A stretch of DNA of 61,941 bases, taken from NCBI GenBank assembly GCA_002452215.1, contig DKCO01000045.1, forward strand, positions 1-61,941. Reading direction: 5' to 3'. Every line of letters begins with the position of its first letter. Position 1 is the stretch's first letter. Origin of the DNA: Spirochaetales bacterium UBA6872. GTDB lineage: Bacteria > Spirochaetota > Spirochaetia > Sphaerochaetales > Sphaerochaetaceae. The translations under genes and the position numbers were made by a program. Shown here piece after piece: positions 34,307-42,458 of the stretch. Under the pieces are notes generated by a model. It was given only the letters and a program-made list of their open reading frames with translations. It did no database searches and was not told where the DNA came from.

Positions 34307-34337
34307 TTGGTTTAAAACCAAAGGCTGGCATTGCCAG
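34307..34337. promoter_or_regulatory. Palindrome and hairpin just upstream of dat
   Basis: TTGGTTTAAAACCAA (34307-34321) is a perfect palindrome about one base pair centre; CTGGCATTGCCAG (34325-34337) can form a 5-bp stem. They lie 37-67 bases before the dat start and could be an operator or leader structure. No terminator or riboswitch class recognised. The rest of the gap shows nothing else. Confidence 0.35.
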
Positions 34338-34373
34338 ATAAGTATTATGGAGTAAAAGGAAAAGAGAAGAGTA

Positions 34374-35723
34374 ATGAACAAGATTATGTCAAACCAGTAC
34401 TTCACAGATCGTCAGAACGACTTTGAGTCTTCTGCTAGAAGCTACCCACGTAAATTCCCGTTTGCATTGAAGAGAGCAAAGGGGAGCTGGATTGAGGATG
34501 TTGAGGGCAATAAGTACCTTGATTTTCTTTGTGGCGCAGGAACGCTTGCGCTTGGACACAATGATGATGATGTGAATAGAGCAATGGTTGACTTGATCTC
34601 ATCGGATGCTCCTCTTCATACTCTGGATCTAACTACTCCTGTGAAAGATAAGTTCGTTGAGGAGATATTCTCTCTTCTTCCTGAAGCGCTTCGAGAGAAT
34701 GCCAAGATTCAGTTTTGCTCTCCATCAGGAACAGATGCAACAGATGCTGCAATAAAGCTTTGCAAGACAGCAACAGGCAGAGGTAATGTAATTGCTTTCT
34801 CTGGTGGCTATCATGGGATGGGGCATGGAGCCTTGGCTCTTACTGGAAACCAAAACGCTAAAAATCATGTTCAGAATCTGATGCCTGGCGTTCAATTTAT
34901 GCCATACCCATATTCCTACAGGTGCCCTTTTGGCCTTGGTGGCGAAAGCGGCGTTGATGCTTGCTGTGCATATTTTGAAAGAATGCTAAAGGATCCAGAG
35001 AGTGGAGTTGTCAAACCTGCTGCAGTGATTATTGAGCCAATACAAGGAGAGGGTGGAGTGATTCCAGCTCCGATTAAGTTCTTGCAAACAGTTCGCCGTG
35101 TTACTAAAGAGCTCGATATTCCGATGATTGTAGACGAAATACAATGTGGAATGGGCAGAAGCGGTAGAGTTTTTGCATTCGAGCATGCTGGTATTGTTCC
35201 AGATGTCATCCTTGCATCAAAAGCGATTGGTGGATCTCAGCCAATGAGTGTTGTAATTTATAACAAGGCTCTTGATAAGTGGACAGCTGGCGCTCATGCT
35301 GGTACATTCAGGGGAAATCAACTTGCAATGGCTGCAGGTACTGTTGTGATAGAGAAAATAAAGAAGCCTGAATTCCTTTCTGAAGTAGTAAGAAAGGGAG
35401 AAAAGATAAAGAAAGCTTTTGAGGATTTAAAAAATGAAGTCTCTATCATTGGGGATGTCAGAGGGAAAGGATTGATGCTCGGTGTTGAATTCATCGATCC
35501 AAATGGTCCGAAGGATATAATGGGCAATCCGGAACCTTCTGGAACTATTGCTGCAAATGTACAGCACCTTTGCTTTGAAAACAAGCTAGTAATGGAAAAG
35601 GGCGGAAGAAATGGATCTGTCATGCGATGCCTTTGTGCATTGAATGTTTCCGATTCAGATATTGATATAATGCTCTCTATCTTTGAAAAGGTAGTTAAAG
35701 AGGTAGATAAGAGTGTCAGATAG
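34374..35723 (+). CDS. dat: Diaminobutyrate--2-oxoglutarate aminotransferase
   Basis: 449 residues, class III PLP aminotransferase. Visible signatures are FCSPSGTDATDAAIKLCKTATGR near 118, AVIIEPIQGEGGV near 220, VDEIQCGMGRSGRVFAFEHAG near 255 and the PLP lysine in ASKAIGGSQPMSV near 281. The sequence style fits Dat/EctB, which makes L-2,4-diaminobutyrate from aspartate semialdehyde and glutamate. The next gene is a diaminobutyrate decarboxylase that overlaps by 11 bases, giving the two-step route to 1,3-diaminopropane. Ectoine synthesis is less likely because ectA and ectC are absent. Confidence 0.9.
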   Translation: MNKIMSNQYFTDRQNDFESSARSYPRKFPFALKRAKGSWIEDVEGNKYLDFLCGAGTLALGHNDDDVNRAMVDLISSDAPLHTLDLTTPVKDKFVEEIFSLLPEALRENAKIQFCSPSGTDATDAAIKLCKTATGRGNVIAFSGGYHGMGHGALALTGNQNAKNHVQNLMPGVQFMPYPYSYRCPFGLGGESGVDACCAYFERMLKDPESGVVKPAAVIIEPIQGEGGVIPAPIKFLQTVRRVTKELDIPMIVDEIQCGMGRSGRVFAFEHAGIVPDVILASKAIGGSQPMSVVIYNKALDKWTAGAHAGTFRGNQLAMAAGTVVIEKIKKPEFLSEVVRKGEKIKKAFEDLKNEVSIIGDVRGKGLMLGVEFIDPNGPKDIMGNPEPSGTIAANVQHLCFENKLVMEKGGRNGSVMRCLCALNVSDSDIDIMLSIFEKVVKEVDKSVR

Positions 35724-37152
35724 CCTAATTCTATCTAATCTTGAACTTGATAGGGCGAATTATAGAGAAGCTATCGAGAAGAGTTTGGATGCAATACTCT
35801 CATCTTTCTCCGATGAGAGTGCATTCTCTGGAATAGATCCTTATGATTTGAGAAAGCAAATCTCATCAGAAACAATCCTTGAAAAGAAAGGCATTGGCTT
35901 TGACAGTACCTTAGAGATTGTCAGAAAAGCGATAATGCCAAATCTGCTTAGGACTTGGTCTACAGATTACATGCCTCATCTCCATTCGCCTGCTTTGATA
36001 GAAAGTATCGCTTCAGAACTTATAATAGCTACTTTCAATGATTCGATGGATAGTTGGGACCAGGGGCCAGCTGCCACCGAGATAGAACTTTCCGTTATAA
36101 GGGATCTATGCACATTATTCGGGTATGAAGAAGGATCTGATGGCGCATTCACATCTGGTGGCAGCCAGTCCAATCTTAGTGCCATCATAGCTCATAGGGA
36201 TATGTTTTGCTCGAGGGCTTTATCTTGGGATGTCAAAAAGAAAGGACTTCCAGATTGCTATAGGAAATTGCGTCTTTACACTTCTGAGATTTCTCATTTT
36301 TCGATGGAGAAGAGTGCTCATTTGCTTGGGCTTGGTTATGATGCTGTTGTGAAGGTGCCTGTTGATTCGTCATGCAGAATCGATATAGATAAATTCCGCA
36401 ATATTGTGAAGGAAGATGTCAAAGCAGGATACATCCCATTTGCCGCTGTAGCAACAATTGGAACGACTGATTTTGGTTCTATTGATAATGTGGAGGAGAT
36501 GAGAAAGATTTGCAATGAGTACGGGATGTACCTCCATGCTGATGCAGCTTATGGTTCAGCTTTGGTCCTTAGCAAGAAGTACTCGAATCGTATTGGCAAA
36601 CTCGCTCTTTGTGATTCTATTACAGTCGATTTTCATAAGATGTTTCTCTTGCCTATATCATGCTCAGCATTGCTTGTAAAAGATCATTCTAGCTTGGATT
36701 GCTTTGAGCTTCATGCCGATTATCTGAATAGGGAAGAGGATGAGGAAGATGGCTATATCAATCTTGTTGGTAAAGGAATACAAACAACAAGGCGATTCGA
36801 TGCTTTGAAGGTTTTTGTTTCATTCAAGACGAGGGGATTGGATGGATATTCAAAAATAATAGACAAAGTTGTTGATAATGCAAACTACTTCCATTCAAAG
36901 ATATCTAATGACCCGTGTTTCCTAGTCGCATTAAAGCCTGAGATATCGAGCGTTGTCTTCAAGGTTAAAGGCTCGGATGACTTGAACAAAAAGATACGTA
37001 GATCGCTTTTAAGTGATGGCATTGTCATAGGACAAACAACAAAAGACAATGAAACAATGCTCAAATTTACTCTCCTTAATCCTAAGCTTGATGAGAATAA
37101 AATTGACTTTCTAATATCTCTAATCAAGAAGAAAGCGGATGAATTTCGTTAA
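35713..37152 (+). CDS. ddc: L-2,4-diaminobutyrate decarboxylase
   Basis: 479 residues, group II PLP decarboxylase. GAFTSGGSQSNLSAI near 140, HADAAYGSALVLS near 275 and the PLP-binding lysine in TVDFHKMFLLP near 310 are the family landmarks. It removes CO2 from 2,4-diaminobutyrate to make 1,3-diaminopropane, a precursor of norspermidine. GTG at 35713 is preceded by AGAGG and overlaps the end of dat. The gene pair, the polyamine importer at 49-51 kb and the methylthioadenosine genes at 47-48 kb fit one polyamine theme. Confidence 0.9.
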   Translation: MSDSLILSNLELDRANYREAIEKSLDAILSSFSDESAFSGIDPYDLRKQISSETILEKKGIGFDSTLEIVRKAIMPNLLRTWSTDYMPHLHSPALIESIASELIIATFNDSMDSWDQGPAATEIELSVIRDLCTLFGYEEGSDGAFTSGGSQSNLSAIIAHRDMFCSRALSWDVKKKGLPDCYRKLRLYTSEISHFSMEKSAHLLGLGYDAVVKVPVDSSCRIDIDKFRNIVKEDVKAGYIPFAAVATIGTTDFGSIDNVEEMRKICNEYGMYLHADAAYGSALVLSKKYSNRIGKLALCDSITVDFHKMFLLPISCSALLVKDHSSLDCFELHADYLNREEDEEDGYINLVGKGIQTTRRFDALKVFVSFKTRGLDGYSKIIDKVVDNANYFHSKISNDPCFLVALKPEISSVVFKVKGSDDLNKKIRRSLLSDGIVIGQTTKDNETMLKFTLLNPKLDENKIDFLISLIKKKADEFR

Positions 37153-37160
37153 AGTACAAT

Positions 37161-37195
37161 AGCTTTTCCTCCTTTGTTTATTCAGGAGGAAAGCT
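37161..37195. other. Long hairpin between ddc and the restriction system
   Basis: AGCTTTTCCTCC pairs with GGAGGAAAGCT (one bulged T), loop of about 12 bases. Neither strand has a strong T-run after it, so it is a boundary structure rather than a clear terminator. Confidence 0.5.
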
Positions 37196-37205
37196 GGTGC
37201 TTGGA

Positions 37206-37955
37206 TTATTTCCTAAAAACAAAAAGATACTCATGAGCTATCAAGAGGAAGTTGAATTTAATGCTATTGGTTTTCCAGTAGCCTGTAGCTTTGCAATTAT
37301 GCTGTTCTTTAATAATTATCTCTTTTAGCTTGAATCCAGCACTTTCAAAGATACGCATTACTTCGAATGAAAGAGGAACCATATGTCCTTTTTGGCGAGT
37401 GTCACCCATCAAAATTGCACAAAATTTATCTTTTTTCAAAACACGATAGCACTCATTGGCTACTGCTTTCATCTCTTCTAAGAAATCTTTTGTCTTTAGA
37501 TGAGACAAGTCTTCTTCTATATCTTCGCTGTACTGTATAATGTTAGCATATGGTGGATGAGTGCAAATCAAGTCGATGCTTTCATCTTCTATATCATCCA
37601 GGTGCCTAGCATCTCCCTTTTTAATTTCAACTTTGCCATTTGCACCTTCATGTTCGAAATTTGTCTTTTCTTTGCATCTGGCTATTGCTTCATCGTTGAC
37701 ATCTAGGCCTATTATGTTGCGGTTAAGTAGTTTAGCTTCTACAAGTGTAGTCCCACCTCCTGCAAATTGATCAAGAACCAGATCTCCTTCTTTTGAATAT
37801 CTTAACAAAATATTTCTTGGTATATATGGAGACCAATTTCCTCTCCATTTGGCGTCATGAGTAGCCCAGTCTCCCCGAATTGGAAAAGACCAATGGGTTG
37901 TCATCTCCAATTCGAAATTCTCAGGTTGCCATTTCTTTATTGTCTTTGGTTTCAT
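37206..37955 (-). CDS. Second DNA methyltransferase of the DpnII-like system
   Basis: 249 residues, amino-methyltransferase. VLDQFAGGGTTLVEA near residue 59 is the SAM-binding FxGxG motif and ICTHPPYANII near 128 is motif IV (usual DPPY/SPPY, here HPPY). The order FxGxG then PPY with a C-terminal tail differs from the beta-class DpnA of pneumococcus. The N-terminal THWSFPIRGDWATHDAKWRG segment is typical of pfam N4/N6 DNA methylases. It overlaps the nuclease gene by four bases and is last in the operon. Target (GATC, single strand, or another site) is uncertain. Confidence 0.8.
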   Translation of the reverse strand: MKPKTIKKWQPENFELEMTTHWSFPIRGDWATHDAKWRGNWSPYIPRNILLRYSKEGDLVLDQFAGGGTTLVEAKLLNRNIIGLDVNDEAIARCKEKTNFEHEGANGKVEIKKGDARHLDDIEDESIDLICTHPPYANIIQYSEDIEEDLSHLKTKDFLEEMKAVANECYRVLKKDKFCAILMGDTRQKGHMVPLSFEVMRIFESAGFKLKEIIIKEQHNCKATGYWKTNSIKFNFLLIAHEYLFVFRK

Positions 37956-38830
37956 TTAAAAACCTCATTTATGATACCATTTTCCAAATCTGCGATATTG
38001 TAGATGTGTTCCATTACGTCAAAGGTTTCCTCCAGATTGTTTCTTGCACTGATCCATCCCTTGCCATCCGTGAACCAAACAAATGAGAATCCTTTGATTT
38101 TATTAGATTCCAATGCAATGGTTTTATAGCTTCGGGATGTTTCGTTGAGTTTGCTTCCGCCACTACTGTAGAAATTGGTTTCTATGCCATAAACCATAGT
38201 CGGAGTCTTTACTACAAAATCAAAACGTTTTTCAGCTTTTCCTTGATTAGAGATCTCTGAAAGGTCGATCCCCCATTTATCGGTTATGTATTGATTTGTA
38301 ATTTCTTTAAAATAGTTTATATCTCTTGTGAAGCCAGCTTTTTTTATGAATGCTTCAACTAAATCTTCCATTAGATGGCCACCTCTGTTTTTTCTGCCAT
38401 TGGAATCAAGTCCTGTTTCAACGCCAGTTACATAGTCAACAAGATTATTTATTATATGGTTCTGTAACAAATCAAATAGCCCTGTGTGTTCCATGAAATA
38501 TGCATATTGCTCATTTTTAATATCTTCCATCGATGCAAAATCCTTGGCTTTAAAGTTATAAAGGTATCCACCATTTTCATCTTGGCAATATATTTCATTG
38601 GCTCTTACAGCAAGCAAAATTGGAATGCATTTTATAGTCTCAGGATATTTTTGTATCAATGTCATAAAGTCGCTTTTTATGTTCCTCGAGCCAATGAGAG
38701 AATTGAGGATGTTTAGCTCAACTCTTATGTCATCAACATTTCGATATACTTTATCGAAATCTATGTAGTAGCCATAATCAGCAATGCTGTTACGAAAGGT
38801 TGATAGCCAAGTATTGAAGTCTCTTTTCAT
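37952..38830 (-). CDS. Type II restriction endonuclease, DpnII/MboI-like
   Basis: 292 residues. NGRKNRGGHLMEDLVEAFI near 146 and RFDFVVKTPTMVYGIETNFY with SSGGSKLNETSRSY near 205-237 match the DpnII/MboI family, whose members cut unmethylated GATC. The nuclease core uses a D...E-x-N pattern (FDFVV then IETNFY) instead of the textbook D...ExK. AAGGAGAAT precedes the ATG. It lies between the two methylase genes, so expression after the Dam-type methylase would allow protection first. No catalytic residue appears lost. Confidence 0.9.
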   Translation of the reverse strand: MKRDFNTWLSTFRNSIADYGYYIDFDKVYRNVDDIRVELNILNSLIGSRNIKSDFMTLIQKYPETIKCIPILLAVRANEIYCQDENGGYLYNFKAKDFASMEDIKNEQYAYFMEHTGLFDLLQNHIINNLVDYVTGVETGLDSNGRKNRGGHLMEDLVEAFIKKAGFTRDINYFKEITNQYITDKWGIDLSEISNQGKAEKRFDFVVKTPTMVYGIETNFYSSGGSKLNETSRSYKTIALESNKIKGFSFVWFTDGKGWISARNNLEETFDVMEHIYNIADLENGIINEVFK

Positions 38831-38950
38831 ATTATTCTCCTTTTCATTTTGTAGAGTTTATAATAACACTATAGCCTTTCATTTTCCCAGATGATATAAA
38901 AGTGTTTTCTATTCTATATATGGCGTTTCCAGCATTTTCTGCTAAAACTT

Positions 38951-40024
38951 TTAAAAATTGCTTATTAGCAATTCCTTTATTTTCCCTCTAGCTTCGCTGT
39001 TGCAATTTATCATTCGAGTTGCGTCTACACGATTTATTTTATGAGATGAGTAAATGTCATCAAAGAAATTGTCATCTGGATTATTATTTTTTGGATCAGA
39101 GTTGCTGATTACGATTTTTGCTCCTTTCTTGTTCATCATATCAACAAAGCTTGCAAGCTCTATCTGATCGTTATCTGTAAAGAGGTTTTCAGTATATGCA
39201 GTAAAGCTTGATGTATCAGTAATAGGGCGATAGGGTGGATCAAAATAAACAAATGTATTTTCATCTATGAAATCACCAGAATCTCTGTAATCTCCGCATG
39301 ATATGATCACATTCTTTAGTTTTCCTGATACAGCCATTATATTTTCTTCATCGCAAATGAGAGGATTTTTGTAACTTCCCATAGGAACATTGAACAACCC
39401 CTTTTTGTTTACACGATATAGTCCATTGAAACATGTTTTGTTCAAAAAAATCATCAATGCAGCTTTTTTGATATTTATCTTCTCGTTATCGCTTATTTTT
39501 AAATCGTTAAAATGTTCGCGTTTTGCCAAATAATAGACTTTTCGTTCTTCATTGCTCATTGGCAAAAAATCTTTTTGCATATCCAAGAGCATGGCAATTA
39601 ACTTATCGACATTGTCCCTAATTACTTTATATGTATTGATCAGCTCAGCGTTGATGTCATTGATATAGACAGCTTTTAGATTATATTTGCTTAGTATGTC
39701 AAAAAGAACAGCACCACCCCCGACAAAAGGTTCTGCATATTTGTTGATTTCTTTATTTTCAAATGGATAATATTTTTCAATTTCTGATAGTAATTGGCTT
39801 TTTCCACCTGCCCATTTTAGAAATGGTTTTATCTTTTTTTTGTCTTTTTCCATAGTATATCGAGTACTCCTTGCGTCAATTGGTTTTACAGCTGTGGTTG
39901 GTATAATCCACATATTGCCTAGCATTGTTGCATTTTCAATTCTATTTTCTGAACACAGAATCGCAACTCTTCGTTGTGAAATACCCCATTTGTTGGCAGC
40001 ATCTTTTGCTGACATAAAGTCCAT
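38951..40024 (-). CDS. Dam-type adenine methylase with N-terminal HTH
   Basis: 357 residues. Residues 5-50 (SAKDAANKWGISQRRVAILC, then MLGNMWIIP) form a helix-turn-helix similar to small excisionase/MerR-like domains. From about 68 it is a D12-class Dam methylase: PFLKWAGGKSQLLSEI (motif X/I), EPFVGGGAVLFDIL near 100, NKTCFNGLYRVNKKGLFNVP in the target region and FVYFDPPYRP (motif IV) near 265. It methylates adenine, most likely in GATC, and protects DNA from the adjacent nuclease. GGAG precedes the ATG. A palindrome over its own -10 box makes autoregulation by the HTH likely. Confidence 0.9.
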   Translation of the reverse strand: MDFMSAKDAANKWGISQRRVAILCSENRIENATMLGNMWIIPTTAVKPIDARSTRYTMEKDKKKIKPFLKWAGGKSQLLSEIEKYYPFENKEINKYAEPFVGGGAVLFDILSKYNLKAVYINDINAELINTYKVIRDNVDKLIAMLLDMQKDFLPMSNEERKVYYLAKREHFNDLKISDNEKINIKKAALMIFLNKTCFNGLYRVNKKGLFNVPMGSYKNPLICDEENIMAVSGKLKNVIISCGDYRDSGDFIDENTFVYFDPPYRPITDTSSFTAYTENLFTDNDQIELASFVDMMNKKGAKIVISNSDPKNNNPDDNFFDDIYSSHKINRVDATRMINCNSEARGKIKELLISNF

Positions 40025-40050
40025 ATTGAAGTCTCCGAATTGTATTGATT

Positions 40051-40091
40051 TATTCTATATCTAGAATAATAGCTATTTAATTCTGTGTAAA
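40051..40091 (-). promoter_or_regulatory. Promoter and overlapping operator of the restriction system
   Basis: Minus strand: TTTACA (40086-40091), 17-base spacer, TATTCT (40063-40068). The palindrome TATTCTA-GATA-TAGAATA (40051-40068) covers the -10 box, 27 bases upstream of the methylase start. This is the layout expected of a repressor site; the HTH on the methylase is the obvious candidate binder. Confidence 0.6.
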
Positions 40092-40242
40092 TGACAATAA
40101 ACATAGTTTGAAGTCTCATATACTTTTTGTGTATTCAAAAGCATATTGAGAGTCCAGATAAAATGTTTATTAATTAAGCTCTCAAATATAACACCTGAGC
40201 AATGATAGCATTTTCTGTGTTAAGCTATTTGAGGAGGTGCTT

Positions 40243-41151
40243 ATGTTTCTTAGTATCAAATCAATTGCAAAAGTAGATACTGCCAATCTCTATTTAGACT
40301 CGATATCTGTAATTGCAGGTTACAATGGCTCTGGTAAAACAACGATCTCTAAATGTCTTTATGGAATGCTCGAAATAGCATCTGACGCCTCTTTTACAGA
40401 AAGCAAAGCAAAAAAATCCTTTTCTTCTCTTTTCTCAAGCCAGATTGCAACATTTGGCTATGATGATCTTGCATCAATAAAATTGCAAGAGAACGATGAT
40501 TTTTTGATTTCTTTTGTCCCAAGTTGTGAAGAAAGCTTCTCTTTTTCAAAAAGTAGGAAATGCAAGATTCCTGATGTTGTATATTTGCGAAGTCCATCTC
40601 GTTGGTCCGATTCTTTCTCTGACAAGCTCAGGTCGCAACTTGAAAGACCTGTTGTAAATATAGATGCAAATCAAACTCAGGTAGTGGATATTCTTAACAA
40701 GGCTGCTAGCGGATTCATGGATTCAGATGGGGATAATTATCTCTATAGGGATGAGGATTTCCCACGCTATGGTGTTTCGATTGACAATACAGCATCTGGA
40801 CTTATGATTTTTCTTGAACTGTCGCGCTTGATAGGAAATGGAACAATAAAAGCCAACTCTGTTCTGATTATTGATGAGCCTGATTCGAATTTGCATCCAT
40901 CAAAGCAAGTAATGCTTGCAAAAGCTCTAGTTGAGATTTCAGAGAAAATGCAAATAAAGATGCTTTTAACATCGCATAATATATATTTCATAAGAGCCTT
41001 GGAGGTCTCTCTTTTGGAATCGACTCTCAAGGACTTCAGATTTTATACAATGAAGCAAGATGCGAAAACAAAGCTCTATAGCTCTTTCGATGCAACAGAA
41101 AATACAGATGTAATCTATAGCGAGCTTTATAAACCTTTGGAGGACCTTTGA
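40243..41151 (+). CDS. AAA ATPase of a two-gene nuclease module
   Basis: 302 residues. ISVIAGYNGSGKTTISKCL near residue 20 is Walker A and SVLIIDEPDSNLHPSKQ near 208 is Walker B with the D-loop/LHP feature of OLD-like and AAA_15/AAA_21 ATPases; TSHNIYFIRAL near 245 fits the switch histidine. A weak ABC-type signature may lie at NTASGLMIFLELSRL near 182. No TOPRIM domain is fused. Start 40243 is taken because GAGGAGG lies five bases upstream; GTG 40237 lies within that site. The stop overlaps the ATG of a nuclease-like gene (TGATG). It probably senses and triggers the nuclease, by analogy with Septu, PARIS or OLD systems. Confidence 0.75.
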   Translation: MFLSIKSIAKVDTANLYLDSISVIAGYNGSGKTTISKCLYGMLEIASDASFTESKAKKSFSSLFSSQIATFGYDDLASIKLQENDDFLISFVPSCEESFSFSKSRKCKIPDVVYLRSPSRWSDSFSDKLRSQLERPVVNIDANQTQVVDILNKAASGFMDSDGDNYLYRDEDFPRYGVSIDNTASGLMIFLELSRLIGNGTIKANSVLIIDEPDSNLHPSKQVMLAKALVEISEKMQIKMLLTSHNIYFIRALEVSLLESTLKDFRFYTMKQDAKTKLYSSFDATENTDVIYSELYKPLEDL

Positions 41152-41678
41152 TGGAAGTCGATTTGGAAAAATATGCATCGACTTTTTCAAAAACAAGCTA
41201 CGATGGAATGAAGAAAGAGTCGCTGGTGAAAGAGGATTATAGAGTAGTGTATAACTTCGATGATATAGCCAAAGACATTTGCCAAGAATATAGGGCAGGC
41301 GAATATCTGTCTTCTGCAGATGCCCTTTCTTTTAGTAACGGTCTTATATACTTGATTGAATTCAAAAACCAACCAACGAGGAATATTGACAGACGAGTTA
41401 TCCAAAAGAAGGCTTTTGATTCAATATATTTGTTGCAACAGGCTGTTTTCAATAATATCAGCATTGAGGACATAAAAAAGAGAACTTTGTTTTATGTAAT
41501 ACATGCAGGTTCATCATCTCCATCCTTTGATTCTTTCAAGAAAAAAGCAAGCACGCTTGCCAAGCAAAATGCTGAGATAGTGGATTTTGGGCTATCCAAG
41601 TATTCTTGTTTTTACAAGGAAATACATACATTATCTAGCAAGGAGTTTGTAAAAGAACATCTTTATAAAATCACTTGA
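41151..41678 (+). CDS. PD-(D/E)xK nuclease-like partner protein
   Basis: 175 residues. SSADALSFSNGLIYLIEFKNQPTR near residues 55-78 has the order D - strand - E-x-K of PD-(D/E)xK nucleases (D58-like aspartate, then IEFK). Helix RRVIQKKAFDSIYLLQQAVF follows, typical of the Holliday-junction/VRR-type fold. Beyond this the sequence is not assigned. It is translationally coupled to the ATPase (TGATG), so the two are one system, beside a restriction-modification operon. Convergent overlap of eight bases with the acyltransferase-like gene. Nuclease activity is inferred from the motif. Confidence 0.65.
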   Translation: MEVDLEKYASTFSKTSYDGMKKESLVKEDYRVVYNFDDIAKDICQEYRAGEYLSSADALSFSNGLIYLIEFKNQPTRNIDRRVIQKKAFDSIYLLQQAVFNNISIEDIKKRTLFYVIHAGSSSPSFDSFKKKASTLAKQNAEIVDFGLSKYSCFYKEIHTLSSKEFVKEHLYKIT

Positions 41679-42333
41679 GTTGCGAGAGTGTGTTTTTATC
41701 TTTCAATATGGAATCAGGAGGTATAAATCCTCTAACAGAACACAAAGGATACACCCTGGATCTTCTAGAGATAATGCATCCAGGATTCAAGACACAATTG
41801 GAGCCGACTTCTGCACAGTCAGCAATCATGGCCCCAAGCTTCATCATTCCACTATCAATAATAGTTGATGAAAGGCTAACTTTAACATTCGACTTGTCGA
41901 TTTTGACATTTGATGTGATTGTTCCTCCGCCAAGATGTGCTTTGTATCCTAATATAGAGTCCCCAACATAGTTGAAATGCGGAACCTCAGCAAAATCGAA
42001 GATGATTGAATTCTTTATCTCTACACAGTTTCCTATTGTGGTATTTTTGCCAATTATTGCATTTCCTCTTATGAATGCTGAGTGGCGCAGCGTTGCATTT
42101 TCATCAATAATGCAAGGCGCGATTATTTCAGCTGATGGCGATATCGTTGCATTATTTGCAATCCATATTCCCTTGCTTCTTTCATTGAATTTCGACATGT
42201 CAAGTTGAGATGCAATTTGTTCTATGATATAAGAAGTTTGGGAAAGAATTTCCCATGGATAATTGAAGCTGGATATGTATTTGCCAGCAATGGATTTCTC
42301 TAAATCAAAAAGCTCGAAAGTTAATTTAGCCAT
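41671..42333 (-). CDS. Left-handed beta-helix (GlmU-like) protein
   Basis: 220 residues. After an N-terminal helical region, hexapeptide repeats run from about 55 to 200 (ATISPSAEIIAPCIIDENATL and similar), forming a left-handed beta-helix. HFNYVGDSILGYKAHLGGGTITSN near 118 resembles the acetyl-CoA-binding part of GlmU, but the pyrophosphorylase half is absent. It may be a sugar acyltransferase or a GlmU paralogue for cell-envelope sugars. The ATG has a TTGAAA/CATACT promoter ending six bases upstream and no Shine-Dalgarno sequence. It sits inside the defence island but looks like a housekeeping gene. Confidence 0.75.
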   Translation of the reverse strand: MAKLTFELFDLEKSIAGKYISSFNYPWEILSQTSYIIEQIASQLDMSKFNERSKGIWIANNATISPSAEIIAPCIIDENATLRHSAFIRGNAIIGKNTTIGNCVEIKNSIIFDFAEVPHFNYVGDSILGYKAHLGGGTITSNVKIDKSNVKVSLSSTIIDSGMMKLGAMIADCAEVGSNCVLNPGCIISRRSRVYPLCSVRGFIPPDSILKDKNTLSQLK

Positions 42334-42339
42334 GAGAGG

Positions 42340-42368
42340 AGTATGATATATTGGAATCCAAATTTCAA
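42340..42368 (-). promoter_or_regulatory. Candidate leaderless promoter of the beta-helix gene
   Basis: Minus strand: TTGAAA (42363-42368), 17-base spacer, CATACT (42340-42345), six bases, ATG at 42333. Confidence 0.5.
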
Positions 42369-42408
42369 TAAAACATACAAAAATTCGTTATAATCTTGTG
42401 CTTTATAA

Positions 42409-42437
42409 TTGATAATCACTCAATTATGGTATATTTT
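42409..42437 (+). promoter_or_regulatory. Promoter of the lone ATPase gene
   Basis: TTGATA (42409-42414), 17-base spacer, TATTTT (42432-42437), about 15 bases before a GGAGA site and the ATG at 42459. Confidence 0.5.
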
Positions 42438-42458
42438 ATAACAAATGGAGATTAACTT

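Noticed and set aside
34307..34337. Riboswitch or sigma54 promoter before dat
   Set aside because: The palindromes do not match a riboswitch class I know, and the TGGCA-like bases lack the spacing to a downstream TTGC box.
34374..37152. Ectoine biosynthesis operon
   Set aside because: The aminotransferase resembles EctB, but ectA and ectC are missing and a diaminobutyrate decarboxylase follows.
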